From: Rathayibacter sp. VKM Ac-2754
GTDB taxonomy: Bacteria > Actinomycetota > Actinomycetes > Actinomycetales > Microbacteriaceae
Length of the DNA: 64,000 bases
NCBI RefSeq assembly: GCF_009807095.1
Contig: NZ_WUCC01000005.1
Span: 124,001-188,000 of the forward strand
Direction of reading: 5' to 3'
The notes below the pieces were generated by a model, which saw only the letters and a program-made list of their open reading frames with translations, had not been told where the DNA came from and did not search any database. The translations under genes were made by a program, and so were the position numbers. Below, one piece after another: positions 56,933-64,000 of this stretch; positions within the stretch are counted from its first letter, which is position 1, and each line of letters starts with the position of its first letter.

Positions 56933-59002
56933 TCAGTCGGAGGAGGCGGGGCGCGCCGGCGGAGTAGCCGAGGGGTCGGCCGCGTGCTGGCCGTGCGGTG
57001 CGGAGTCCGGCTCCTGGGTGGCGCGCTCCTGCGCGTCGACGTAGGCCGCGACCCGGCGTGCCCGGCGACGGCGGGCGAGCCAGCCGAGCAGGATGAGCAG
57101 CCCGATGACGACGACCGCGACGACGAACCAGATCGCGTACGACGAGTAGTCGTCCTTGACCTCGTCCTGCGGCGTGATCTCGTTGCTGTCGATCTGCACG
57201 GGCTCGGTCGCCACTGCCCCCGTCACGGCGAGGTTGCCCGAGAGCGAGGTCCAGCCCTCCTCGGCGGCGAACGCGCCGATCGAGGCCTGCAGCGCGGAGG
57301 AGGCGGTCGCGTCGCCGTCGGGGCTCCAGCCGCCGAGCAGCACGAGATCGCGGCCCTCGGTCGTGAAGGCCTCGAGGGCCGCGTAGGGCGCGTCGGTGCC
57401 CACTCCGTAGCTCAGGCTCGAGGAGTCGATGGCGGTGAACTCGGCCAGGCGCAGCGGGGTCCGCAGCGCCTCCGCCTCCTCGGCGCCGGCCGCGACGACG
57501 AGGCCCGAGCGGTCGGAGTCGACGAAGTCGTCGAGGCCGACGACCGAGACGGCGAGCGGCGTGGAGTCGACCCGCTGCAGGGCGGCCACGAGGTCGCCCG
57601 CGCTGCGGAGCGCGTCGGCGCCGGTGGCCGACTCGCCGAAGGCCACGGCGAGCTCGCCGCCGAAGGCCTGCGGGAAGCGGCCGAAGCCGGGCGCGGCCGA
57701 CTCGCCGCGGACCCCGGTGACGGTGGAGGAGGCTCCGTCGACGAAGAACTCGATCGGCACGGAGTCGGCCGAGCCGATGCAGAGCCCGTCGCTGTCGCGG
57801 ACGGCCGAGAGGCGGACCGAGAGGCCGTTCGAGGATCCGAGCTGGCCGGTCGGGACCGACAGCTCCATGTCGACGGCGGTGTCGGCGCCGAGGACGCTCG
57901 AGCCGATCAGGAAGTCGTTCCAGTAGACGTTCGCCGTCGCCGTGATGCCCTCGGGGATCGCGGAGTGCGTGCCGACCAGCTCGAGGTCGACCGCGGAGAC
58001 GGGGCCGCCGAACGCGGACTGCGTGATGGTCGTGTAGCTCGCCGCCGCTCCGGTGCTGCCCAGCGCGAGGCGGTCGGCGCCGAAGTCGGCAAGGGTGTGC
58101 TCGAGCGAGCTCGACGGCACGACCTTCTGCGCGAGGCCGGTCGTGCTGGCGCTCGAGGCGAGCCCGCGGTACTCGCTGCCGAGCGCGGCTCCGGCGGCGG
58201 CGAGGTCGCCCGAGGCGCCGGTGAGCGTCAGGACCGGCGTTCCGCCTTCGTCGCTGATCGACGTGACGACGTCGCCGTCCGCCGCTTCGAAGCGCACGAT
58301 GCGGCCCTGAGCGGCGTCGAGATCGACGATCCCCTCGGTCGCGCCGTCCTCCGCCACGGTGATCGCGACACCGGAGGAGGGGTAGCGCGCGGCCAGGGAG
58401 GCGGCGGCCGACAGCCCCGCGGCGCGCAGGGCGTCGTCGGCGGCGTCGGGCACGACGATCGAGACGTCGGTGACCGAGTCGCCGAAGAAGTCGGCGACCG
58501 TGGTGGGCGCCGCGGCGACGCCGTCGCCGACGATCCCGACGTCGGAGACGGTGAGCGAGCGGCCCTGCACCTCGCAGAGAGCGCCGGCCGAGCCGGTCGC
58601 CCCGGTGAGCTGGAAGCCGATCGCGAGGACGCCGTCGACCGCGTCGCCCGGCTGGAGCGGGACGTCGAGCCGGGTCGCGGTCGCCGCGTCGATCGTCTGC
58701 ACGGTGCGACCCGACACGATGACCGCGAGCGAGCCGCTCAGCGGCTCGAGCGCCTGGAGCGTGGCGAGCACGCGGGTGGGGGTGACGCCGTCGGCGACCG
58801 GGAGGGTCAGGTACTCGAGCCCGGCACCGGCGGTGACGGTGAGGGTCGAGGGGCTGGCGGCGGCCTGCACGACGGCTCCGGTCGCCGGGTCGACGAAGTC
58901 GGCCGCGGAGGCGCTCGACGCGGCGCCGAACACGAGGACGGCGCAGAGCGCGGGGGCGGCGACGGCCGCGAGAGCACGCCGGTGCAGGGAAGGAGAGGTC
59001 AT
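56933..59002 (-). CDS. BcsB-like exported accessory protein of the glycan synthase
   Basis: A 689-residue protein with a signal peptide (residues 1-34, ending SASA), a large beta-rich extracellular region, and one membrane helix near 620-645 (YAIWFVVAVVVIGLLILLGW) followed by a basic stop-transfer and a short Pro-rich tail. The repeated jelly-roll-plus-flavodoxin-like pattern (YLTLPVADGVTPTRVLATL, then DVSIVVPDAADDALRAAGLS) and position next to a processive synthase match BcsB-type subunits. The identification rests on architecture and context rather than strong motifs. Confidence 0.72.
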   Translation of the reverse strand: MTSPSLHRRALAAVAAPALCAVLVFGAASSASAADFVDPATGAVVQAAASPSTLTVTAGAGLEYLTLPVADGVTPTRVLATLQALEPLSGSLAVIVSGRTVQTIDAATATRLDVPLQPGDAVDGVLAIGFQLTGATGSAGALCEVQGRSLTVSDVGIVGDGVAAAPTTVADFFGDSVTDVSIVVPDAADDALRAAGLSAAASLAARYPSSGVAITVAEDGATEGIVDLDAAQGRIVRFEAADGDVVTSISDEGGTPVLTLTGASGDLAAAGAALGSEYRGLASSASTTGLAQKVVPSSSLEHTLADFGADRLALGSTGAAASYTTITQSAFGGPVSAVDLELVGTHSAIPEGITATANVYWNDFLIGSSVLGADTAVDMELSVPTGQLGSSNGLSVRLSAVRDSDGLCIGSADSVPIEFFVDGASSTVTGVRGESAAPGFGRFPQAFGGELAVAFGESATGADALRSAGDLVAALQRVDSTPLAVSVVGLDDFVDSDRSGLVVAAGAEEAEALRTPLRLAEFTAIDSSSLSYGVGTDAPYAALEAFTTEGRDLVLLGGWSPDGDATASSALQASIGAFAAEEGWTSLSGNLAVTGAVATEPVQIDSNEITPQDEVKDDYSSYAIWFVVAVVVIGLLILLGWLARRRRARRVAAYVDAQERATQEPDSAPHGQHAADPSATPPARPASSD

Positions 59003-59124
59003 GGAGCGACGATCCGATCGGCATACGGGAGAACGGGACGGCCGTCACTCGAGGATGGAGTCGAACGGTCGTGCCCGGGCCTCGGCGCGAGCCGTGGAAT
59101 CGGCTCCGACGCCCCGTTCTGGCG

Positions 59125-61458
59125 TCAGTCTAGGGAGTGCAGGGCGACCGAGCCGGTCGTCAGCAATCGGTGCTCCGCCCCCGTCCGAGTGTCAGGACGA
59201 CCGAAGACGTACCCCTGCACATCGGTGACTCCGAGCCCGCGGAGGAGGGCGATCGTCTCGAGGTCCTCGGCCCCCTCGACGATGACGCGCACCCCCGTGG
59301 CCACCGCGTACGACTGCAGTGCCCGGACGAGCTCGCGCTTGCGGACCTCGGTCGCGAGCCCGGTGATCAGGGCCCGGTCGAGCTTCACGATGTCGAGCGG
59401 GAAGGTCGCCACCGACGCCGCGGAGGAGCCCAGCGCGCCGTAGTCGTCGAGCGCGATCAGCACTCCTCGGTCGCGCAGGCTCTGAGCGTGCCGTCGCAGG
59501 TCGTCGGTCGCCGTGTCGAGGGTGCGCTCGTTGAGCTCGATGCAGAGCTGCACCCCGGGGAAGCGCCCGGGCATCTCCGCCAGGTGATCGCCGAGCCGCT
59601 CGGGCGCCAGCTGCTCGAGGTCGACGTTGACCGTCATGCACTCGATGCCGACCCCGGTGTCGCGGAAGCTCTCGGCCGCGGCCATCGCCTTCTCGACGAC
59701 TTGCACGGTGAGGTCGTCGAGGAGGTCGAGCTCGCGGACCTTCTCGATGAGGTCGGGCGGGGCGATCCGGCCGACGACCGGATCCTCGAGCCGCACCAGC
59801 GCCTCGAACGCCCAGATGCGGTTGCTCGCGAGCTCGACGATCGGCTGGTAGGCGACGTCGAGGGTGCGGTCGCGGACGGCTCGCGACGCCGCCTCCCGCA
59901 CCGGATCGGCGACGACCGAGGTGACGTCGATGGCGCTCGCGCGCTCGCGGCCGGAGCGGCCCCTCCCCCGCTTGAGCGCGAGCATGCTGCGATCGGCCTC
60001 GATCACGATCGTCGACGGATCGAGCTCCTCGTGCGCCGAGAACGCGACTCCGACGCTGACCACCGGCGCCAGCGTGTCACCGCCGACCGTCGCGGTCGCG
60101 CTGACCGTCTCGACCAGCGCCTCCGCGCGCCGGCGCGCATCCGCTGCCGAGCGAAGACCCCGCAGGATCAGCACGAACTCGTCCCCGCCGATGCGGGCCG
60201 CGAAGCCGCCCTCGGCGGTGGACTCGGCCAGCCGCTGACCCACCAGGCGGAGCATCTTGTCGCCGACGTGGTGCCCGCGTCCGTCGTTCAGGTCCTTGAA
60301 GTCGTCGAGGTCCATGAAGAGCACGGCGATGCCCTCGAACGGCCGGCGGTCGCGGTTGTAGGTCGCGAGGGCCGACTGGAACGCCCGCTGGTTCGGCAGA
60401 CCCGTGAGCGGGTCGCGGTCGACGTAGCGGCGCAGCGACTCCACGTCGTCGCGGGCGCCGAGCGTGTCGGTGCCCATGTGCGCGAGGGCGTCGAGGATCT
60501 GCTCGTCCTCGGTGCTGAACGGCACCGGGCTGAGGCGCTTCGAGGCGACGACGTAGCGGGTGCGGCCGCCGGGCACCAGCATCACCGAGCCGATCTCGCT
60601 GCCCGAGGCCGGCTCGTCGCGCACCTCGATCCGGTCGGCCTCGATCGACGTCCGCGCGTGGGCGACGAGGGCGCCCTCGGCCTGCGAGACCCCGCCCCAC
60701 GGCAGCTCGAGCGCCGCGTCCAGGACGCCGGCGAGCCGCCTCCGCACCCGCCGCACCTCGATCCGCTTCGCCACGCTGAAGACCAGCGCGCTCACGACGA
60801 GCAGCAGGAGGGGGCTCTGCTCGATCGCCGGGTCGCCCGCCATCGCCGGGACCACCACGCTGTCGAGGAACCAGACGGCGGTGCCGAGCACCCAGAGCAG
60901 CGCGATCATCAGAGCGACCCGGCGCGGCACGAGCGCGCTCGTCCCGACCTCCCAGTCCAGGCCCCAGCGCCCGCGCTGGCGGAGGACGTCGACGAGCAGG
61001 ATGACCAGGACGAACACGACGGTCGCCGGCAGCAGCGCGAGCGGTTCGCCGATCGGGCCCCGGAGCAGGTCGAACACGTGCAGGTGGGCGTCCGCGGCGA
61101 GCGCCCCGAGACCCGTGACGTAGAACGCGATCGGGACGCTGCGGGTCTGCACCAGCTGGACGACGAGCGACGCCGCCGTCCACACTCCGAGCAGGCGCAG
61201 CGGATCCACGCCCGGCTGCACGACGACCAGCAGCGTCACCGTCAGCCCCACCACGGGCATCCCGGAGCGACGGCCGAGCGGGATCCGGAGCGCGGCGGTG
61301 AGCGCGACGGCCACGCCGAACGCGACGACGAACGCCCAGCTGAGCGGCGGCGTGATGATCAGCAGGCGGGCCGAGTTCGCGATCAGCGCGAGTGCGAACG
61401 CCCCGAGCAGCCCGGCGATCACGACGTCGAGGGGCCGGAGCCCGTGGGTGCGCTGCAT
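59125..61458 (-). CDS. Membrane GGDEF-EAL c-di-GMP turnover protein
   Basis: A 777-residue protein. Seven or more membrane helices fill residues 1-235, and a GAF-like sensor lies at about 240-340. The GGDEF domain (about 350-510) has intact RIGGDEF. The EAL domain (about 520-765) has FEALVRLED, the acidic CIELNERT, DD in ALDDYGALGSS, Lys in DIVKLDR and VEGAED. Both active sites look largely complete, so it could make or break c-di-GMP; the DDFGTG loop is altered to DDYGAL. It lies 122 bp upstream of the BcsB-like gene on the same strand and probably controls the MshEN-type synthase. Confidence 0.92.
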   Translation of the reverse strand: MQRTHGLRPLDVVIAGLLGAFALALIANSARLLIITPPLSWAFVVAFGVAVALTAALRIPLGRRSGMPVVGLTVTLLVVVQPGVDPLRLLGVWTAASLVVQLVQTRSVPIAFYVTGLGALAADAHLHVFDLLRGPIGEPLALLPATVVFVLVILLVDVLRQRGRWGLDWEVGTSALVPRRVALMIALLWVLGTAVWFLDSVVVPAMAGDPAIEQSPLLLLVVSALVFSVAKRIEVRRVRRRLAGVLDAALELPWGGVSQAEGALVAHARTSIEADRIEVRDEPASGSEIGSVMLVPGGRTRYVVASKRLSPVPFSTEDEQILDALAHMGTDTLGARDDVESLRRYVDRDPLTGLPNQRAFQSALATYNRDRRPFEGIAVLFMDLDDFKDLNDGRGHHVGDKMLRLVGQRLAESTAEGGFAARIGGDEFVLILRGLRSAADARRRAEALVETVSATATVGGDTLAPVVSVGVAFSAHEELDPSTIVIEADRSMLALKRGRGRSGRERASAIDVTSVVADPVREAASRAVRDRTLDVAYQPIVELASNRIWAFEALVRLEDPVVGRIAPPDLIEKVRELDLLDDLTVQVVEKAMAAAESFRDTGVGIECMTVNVDLEQLAPERLGDHLAEMPGRFPGVQLCIELNERTLDTATDDLRRHAQSLRDRGVLIALDDYGALGSSAASVATFPLDIVKLDRALITGLATEVRKRELVRALQSYAVATGVRVIVEGAEDLETIALLRGLGVTDVQGYVFGRPDTRTGAEHRLLTTGSVALHSLD

Positions 61459-61628
61459 GGGGGCATGCTAGGGCCTGCCGAACGCGATTCCACCTGCTCC
61501 GCACGGCCCGATCTGCGGCGTCTCGGGCTCGATCGACCTCGGGCGGCGGCCGATGCCGACATTCTGTGCAGCGCGAACGCCCCTGTCCTAGGGTCTGTAC
61601 AGGTCGGGTGCGGACGCATAGTGAGGCC

Positions 61629-62879
61629 ATGCCCCTTCTCTCCGTCGCCGCTGCCGAGCTCACTCGCCGCGGCCTCTTCGCCGCCCCCCTCGGCGCCACC
61701 CTCGCCACCGCCGATCCCGACGCCCCCGTCCTGCACTCCGAGATCGCCGCGCCCAGCGGGGTCGCGGGGCTCGACGCCTCCGGTCTCGTGCCCCTCGCGC
61801 AGCTCCCCGAGGCGGTGCGCACCGACTCCGGCGAGCGCCCCGTCGCCAAGGGCGAGCTCGTCTACAACGTGCAGGACTACGGTGCGACCGGCGACGGCAG
61901 CACCGACGACCTGCCCGCGATCGACGCGGCGATCGACGCCGCCCTCGCCACCTACGGCGGCGTCGTCTACTTCCCCCGCGGCATCTACCGCATCGCCGGA
62001 TCGATCGGCCGTGCCAGCGGGCTCTCGAGCATCGCGTTCCGGGGGGCGGGCGAGCTGTCGACGCGCATCCGCTCACTGACGAACGCGCCGGTGGTCACCG
62101 GGGCCTTCTCGGCCTGCCGCTTCGACAACCTGATCCTCGACGCGAACGGTCTGGGCGGCGCGTGCGTCTCGGCGCACCTCGACAAGACCGTGCTCGACTC
62201 GCTGCAGCTCTACGGCTGGACCGACTACGGCATGCGCCTGAACGACGGCACCTTCGGCGACCTCGGGCTGCTCAACCGCATCCAGCGCTGCAGCATCGAC
62301 CAGTGCACGGGCACCGGCATCTGGACGGGCTACCGGATGATCGACTCCTGGATCGTCGAGAACAACATCGGCGCCTCCTACGCCGACCTCTCGATCGAGG
62401 GCGGGCCGATCCGCATCCTGGGCAACCACCTCGACGGCTCGCCGCAGATCAACATCGAGCTGCGCGGCAACCGGCGCGTGACGATCGCGAACAACATCAT
62501 GGAGGGGGCGCGGCGCCAGTCCCTCGTCTACACGATGCCGCCGTGGCTGACGGAGGATCTGGCGCAGATCCAGATCGTCGGCAACGCGATCAGCAACGGA
62601 GGCAAGGCCGCCGCGAACACGTACCCCGCGATCGCGATCACCGGCGTCTCCTCGGCGGCGCGCACCGTGGGCTTCAGCATCACCGGCAACATCTTCGCGT
62701 GCGAGGACGCGGGCGCCGGCTGGACGCACTGCGTCGAGGCCGTGAACGCGCGCGCCGTCTCGGTGCTGGGCAACCAGTGGGCGACCGGGCACATGAACGC
62801 GAAGCCCGTGCGCGCGGTGGGCAGCACGGCGTACGAGGTGATCGGCAACCACGGCGACAACGCGGTACGGACCACCTGA
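61629..62879 (+). CDS. Pectate-lyase-3-like right-handed beta-helix protein
   Basis: A 416-residue beta-helix protein. The entry motif VQDYGATGDGSTDDLPAIDA (about 80-99) and GGVVYFPRGIYRIAGSI (about 110-126) are diagnostic of the Pectate_lyase_3/GH28-like fold. Repeated helix turns follow to the end (for example NRRVTIANNIMEGAR, VSVLGNQWATG). The N-terminus TRRGLFAAPLGATLATA is compatible with a Tat signal. It is divergent from the c-di-GMP and polysaccharide genes and could trim or bind the secreted polymer. The catalytic residues cannot be assigned by eye. Confidence 0.82.
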   Translation: MPLLSVAAAELTRRGLFAAPLGATLATADPDAPVLHSEIAAPSGVAGLDASGLVPLAQLPEAVRTDSGERPVAKGELVYNVQDYGATGDGSTDDLPAIDAAIDAALATYGGVVYFPRGIYRIAGSIGRASGLSSIAFRGAGELSTRIRSLTNAPVVTGAFSACRFDNLILDANGLGGACVSAHLDKTVLDSLQLYGWTDYGMRLNDGTFGDLGLLNRIQRCSIDQCTGTGIWTGYRMIDSWIVENNIGASYADLSIEGGPIRILGNHLDGSPQINIELRGNRRVTIANNIMEGARRQSLVYTMPPWLTEDLAQIQIVGNAISNGGKAAANTYPAIAITGVSSAARTVGFSITGNIFACEDAGAGWTHCVEAVNARAVSVLGNQWATGHMNAKPVRAVGSTAYEVIGNHGDNAVRTT

Positions 62880-62950
62880 GCGCGGCCACCTGAGCCGTCG
62901 CGGCCAGAATCGAGGGGTGCCCCTCCTCGTCTCCTCCGCCGGCCCGCGCC

Positions 62951-63913
62951 GTGGCTGACGCCCGCGGCGGCGTCGCCTCGCTCGAGCGCCACCAGATCGC
63001 CTGGTACCTCGGTGCGATCGCGGCGGGGCTGGCGCTCGGGCTCCTCCTGCCCGGGGCGGCGCGGCTCGACGTCGCGATCACCCCGGTGCTGGGGCTGCTG
63101 CTCTACGCCACGTTCCTCGCGGTGCCATTCGGCTCGGTGCTGCGCGCGTTCCGCGACGGGCGCTTCCTGAGCGCCGTGCTGCTGGTGAACTTCGTCGTGG
63201 TGCCGGTCGTCGCCCTCGCCCTGTCGCGGTTCGTCGCCGAGGAGCCGGCGCTGGTCTTCGGGGTTCTGCTGGTGCTCCTCACGCCGTGCGTCGACTACGT
63301 GATCGTCTTCAGCGGTCTCGCGGGCGGGGCGGCGGCGCGGCTGCTGGCGGCCGCGCCCCTCCTGATGCTGGTGCAGATCCTGCTGCTGCCCGTCCTCCTC
63401 CGCGTGATGCTGGGAGCGGAGGCGGTGTCCGCGGTCGAGATCGGCCCGTTCGCCGAGGCGTTCCTGCTGCTCATCGTCCTGCCGCTCATCGCGGCGGCGG
63501 CGACCCAGGCGCTCGCGGCGCGGACGGCGGTGGGGCGGCGGATCGAGGGCGCCGTGCAGGCGGCGATGGTGCCGCTGATGGTGGCGACGCTCCTCACCGT
63601 CGTGGCGTCGCAGGCGGGCGCGGTCGGAGCCGCGCTCCCCCGGCTCGGGGTGCTGGTGGCCGTCTACGCCGCCTTCGTCGTGGTGATGACGGCGATCGGA
63701 GTCGCAGCGGGGCGGATCGCGCGCCTCGACGTCCCGGCGCGGCGGGCGCTGCTGTTCAGCGGGGTCACCCGCAACTCGCTGGTGGTGCTGCCGCTCGCCC
63801 TCGCGCTGCCGCCCGCGCTGGCGCTCGCTCCGGTGGTCGTGGTGACGCAGACCCTCGTCGAGCTCGTCGCGATGGTGGCGCTGGTGCGCCTGGTGCCGCG
63901 CCTCGTGCGGTGA
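62951..63913 (+). CDS. BASS/ACR3-type transporter (arsenite or bile-acid-type symporter)
   Basis: A 320-residue membrane protein with about ten helices, GTG start. LLTPCVDYVIVFSGLAGGAA (about 110-129) with a Cys in the fourth-helix motif is characteristic of ArsB/ACR3 arsenite efflux relatives, and SGVTRNSLVVLPLALALP (about 273-290) is the second conserved region of the bile acid:sodium symporter superfamily. No arsR or arsC is adjacent, so the substrate is uncertain. It lies 71 bp after the beta-helix gene. Confidence 0.82.
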   Translation: MADARGGVASLERHQIAWYLGAIAAGLALGLLLPGAARLDVAITPVLGLLLYATFLAVPFGSVLRAFRDGRFLSAVLLVNFVVVPVVALALSRFVAEEPALVFGVLLVLLTPCVDYVIVFSGLAGGAAARLLAAAPLLMLVQILLLPVLLRVMLGAEAVSAVEIGPFAEAFLLLIVLPLIAAAATQALAARTAVGRRIEGAVQAAMVPLMVATLLTVVASQAGAVGAALPRLGVLVAVYAAFVVVMTAIGVAAGRIARLDVPARRALLFSGVTRNSLVVLPLALALPPALALAPVVVVTQTLVELVAMVALVRLVPRLVR

Positions 63914-63937
63914 CCCCCCGGCGGGCGGTCGCCCCGA

Positions 63938-64000
63938 TCAGCGCCGCGGCGCGGGGCGCGCGACCAGCACCAGCAGGCCGGCGACGGCGATCGAGGCGGC
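63938..64000 (-). CDS. C-terminus of a membrane protein (cut by the window edge)
   Basis: The minus strand reads AASIAVAGLLVLVARPAPRR and then a stop at 63938, the end of a hydrophobic helix with a basic tail. Only 20 residues are visible. It is convergent with the preceding transporter. The family cannot be named. Confidence 0.45.
   Translation of the reverse strand, partial: AASIAVAGLLVLVARPAPRR

Overview
The window is chromosomal DNA of a high-GC actinobacterium. The gene content fits a Microbacteriaceae-type organism (Rathayibacter/Clavibacter-like). Supporting signs are the HspR-type HAIR operator before clpB, the clpS-DUF2017 pair, DUF1206 and DUF4190 proteins, a LAXTG (class E) sortase signal, PspC-type sensor kinases and a DprE1/DprE2 pathway. 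The family assignment is an inference. I see no rRNA, tRNA, CRISPR array, transposase or phage module.

Layout, left part. 1-3136 (minus): an N-domain-less clpB start under a HAIR operator, an ECF-like sigma factor, DUF1206, DUF2017 and clpS, with two DnaA-box-like sites at 2139-2169. 3293-5886: two luciferase-like monooxygenases. 5956-8446: a DUF4190 protein, a 57-residue acidic protein, an array of palindromic repeats, and a class A beta-lactamase-fold protein that has lost its catalytic residues. 8613-13382: an M13 peptidase and the methionine importer metNIQ. 13574-18847: an NmrA-type reductase with a divergent HxlR regulator, a Tat-exported and sortase-anchored PhoX phosphatase, a PAP2 phosphatase and a quinone-reductase-like flavoprotein. 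18962-22735: a two-component system whose kinase carries a PspC domain, divergent from a PspC membrane protein. 22951-28721: a Na+/H+ antiporter and the decaprenylphosphoryl-arabinose pathway (DPPR synthase, GtrA, DprE1, DprE2).

Middle part, 30025-51467. This is a catabolic or sulfur-scavenging-like island. It has six NtaA/DszA-type flavin monooxygenases in a row, a dipeptide-type ABC importer (SBP, two permeases, two ATPases), three DHA2-type exporters and a fumarylacetoacetate-hydrolase-family enzyme. A divergent regulator made of two fused GntR-UTRA units and a stand-alone riboflavin kinase, which could supply FMN to the oxygenases, sit at its right end. A related sequence (GGCGTAA core) lies upstream of both minus-strand operons and of the regulator. 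The substrate cannot be read from sequence.

Right part. A 255-bp near-identical direct duplication of a glycosyltransferase 3' end flanks a one-gene AAA-type ATPase cassette (51896-53351). Next comes a c-di-GMP-type exopolysaccharide locus. It holds a processive GT2 synthase with an N-terminal MshEN-like c-di-GMP-binding domain, a membrane glycosyltransferase, a BcsB-like surface protein, and a membrane GGDEF-EAL protein. A divergent pectate-lyase-like beta-helix protein and a BASS/arsenite-type transporter follow.

Three families of long, nearly perfect palindromic intergenic repeats (3221-3258 and 5898-5949; 4286-4433 and 18827-18952; 7191-7530, 10651-10695 and 13480-13564) recur between genes in the left third of the window. 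A remnant of dprE2 at 29922-30011 points to local rearrangement.
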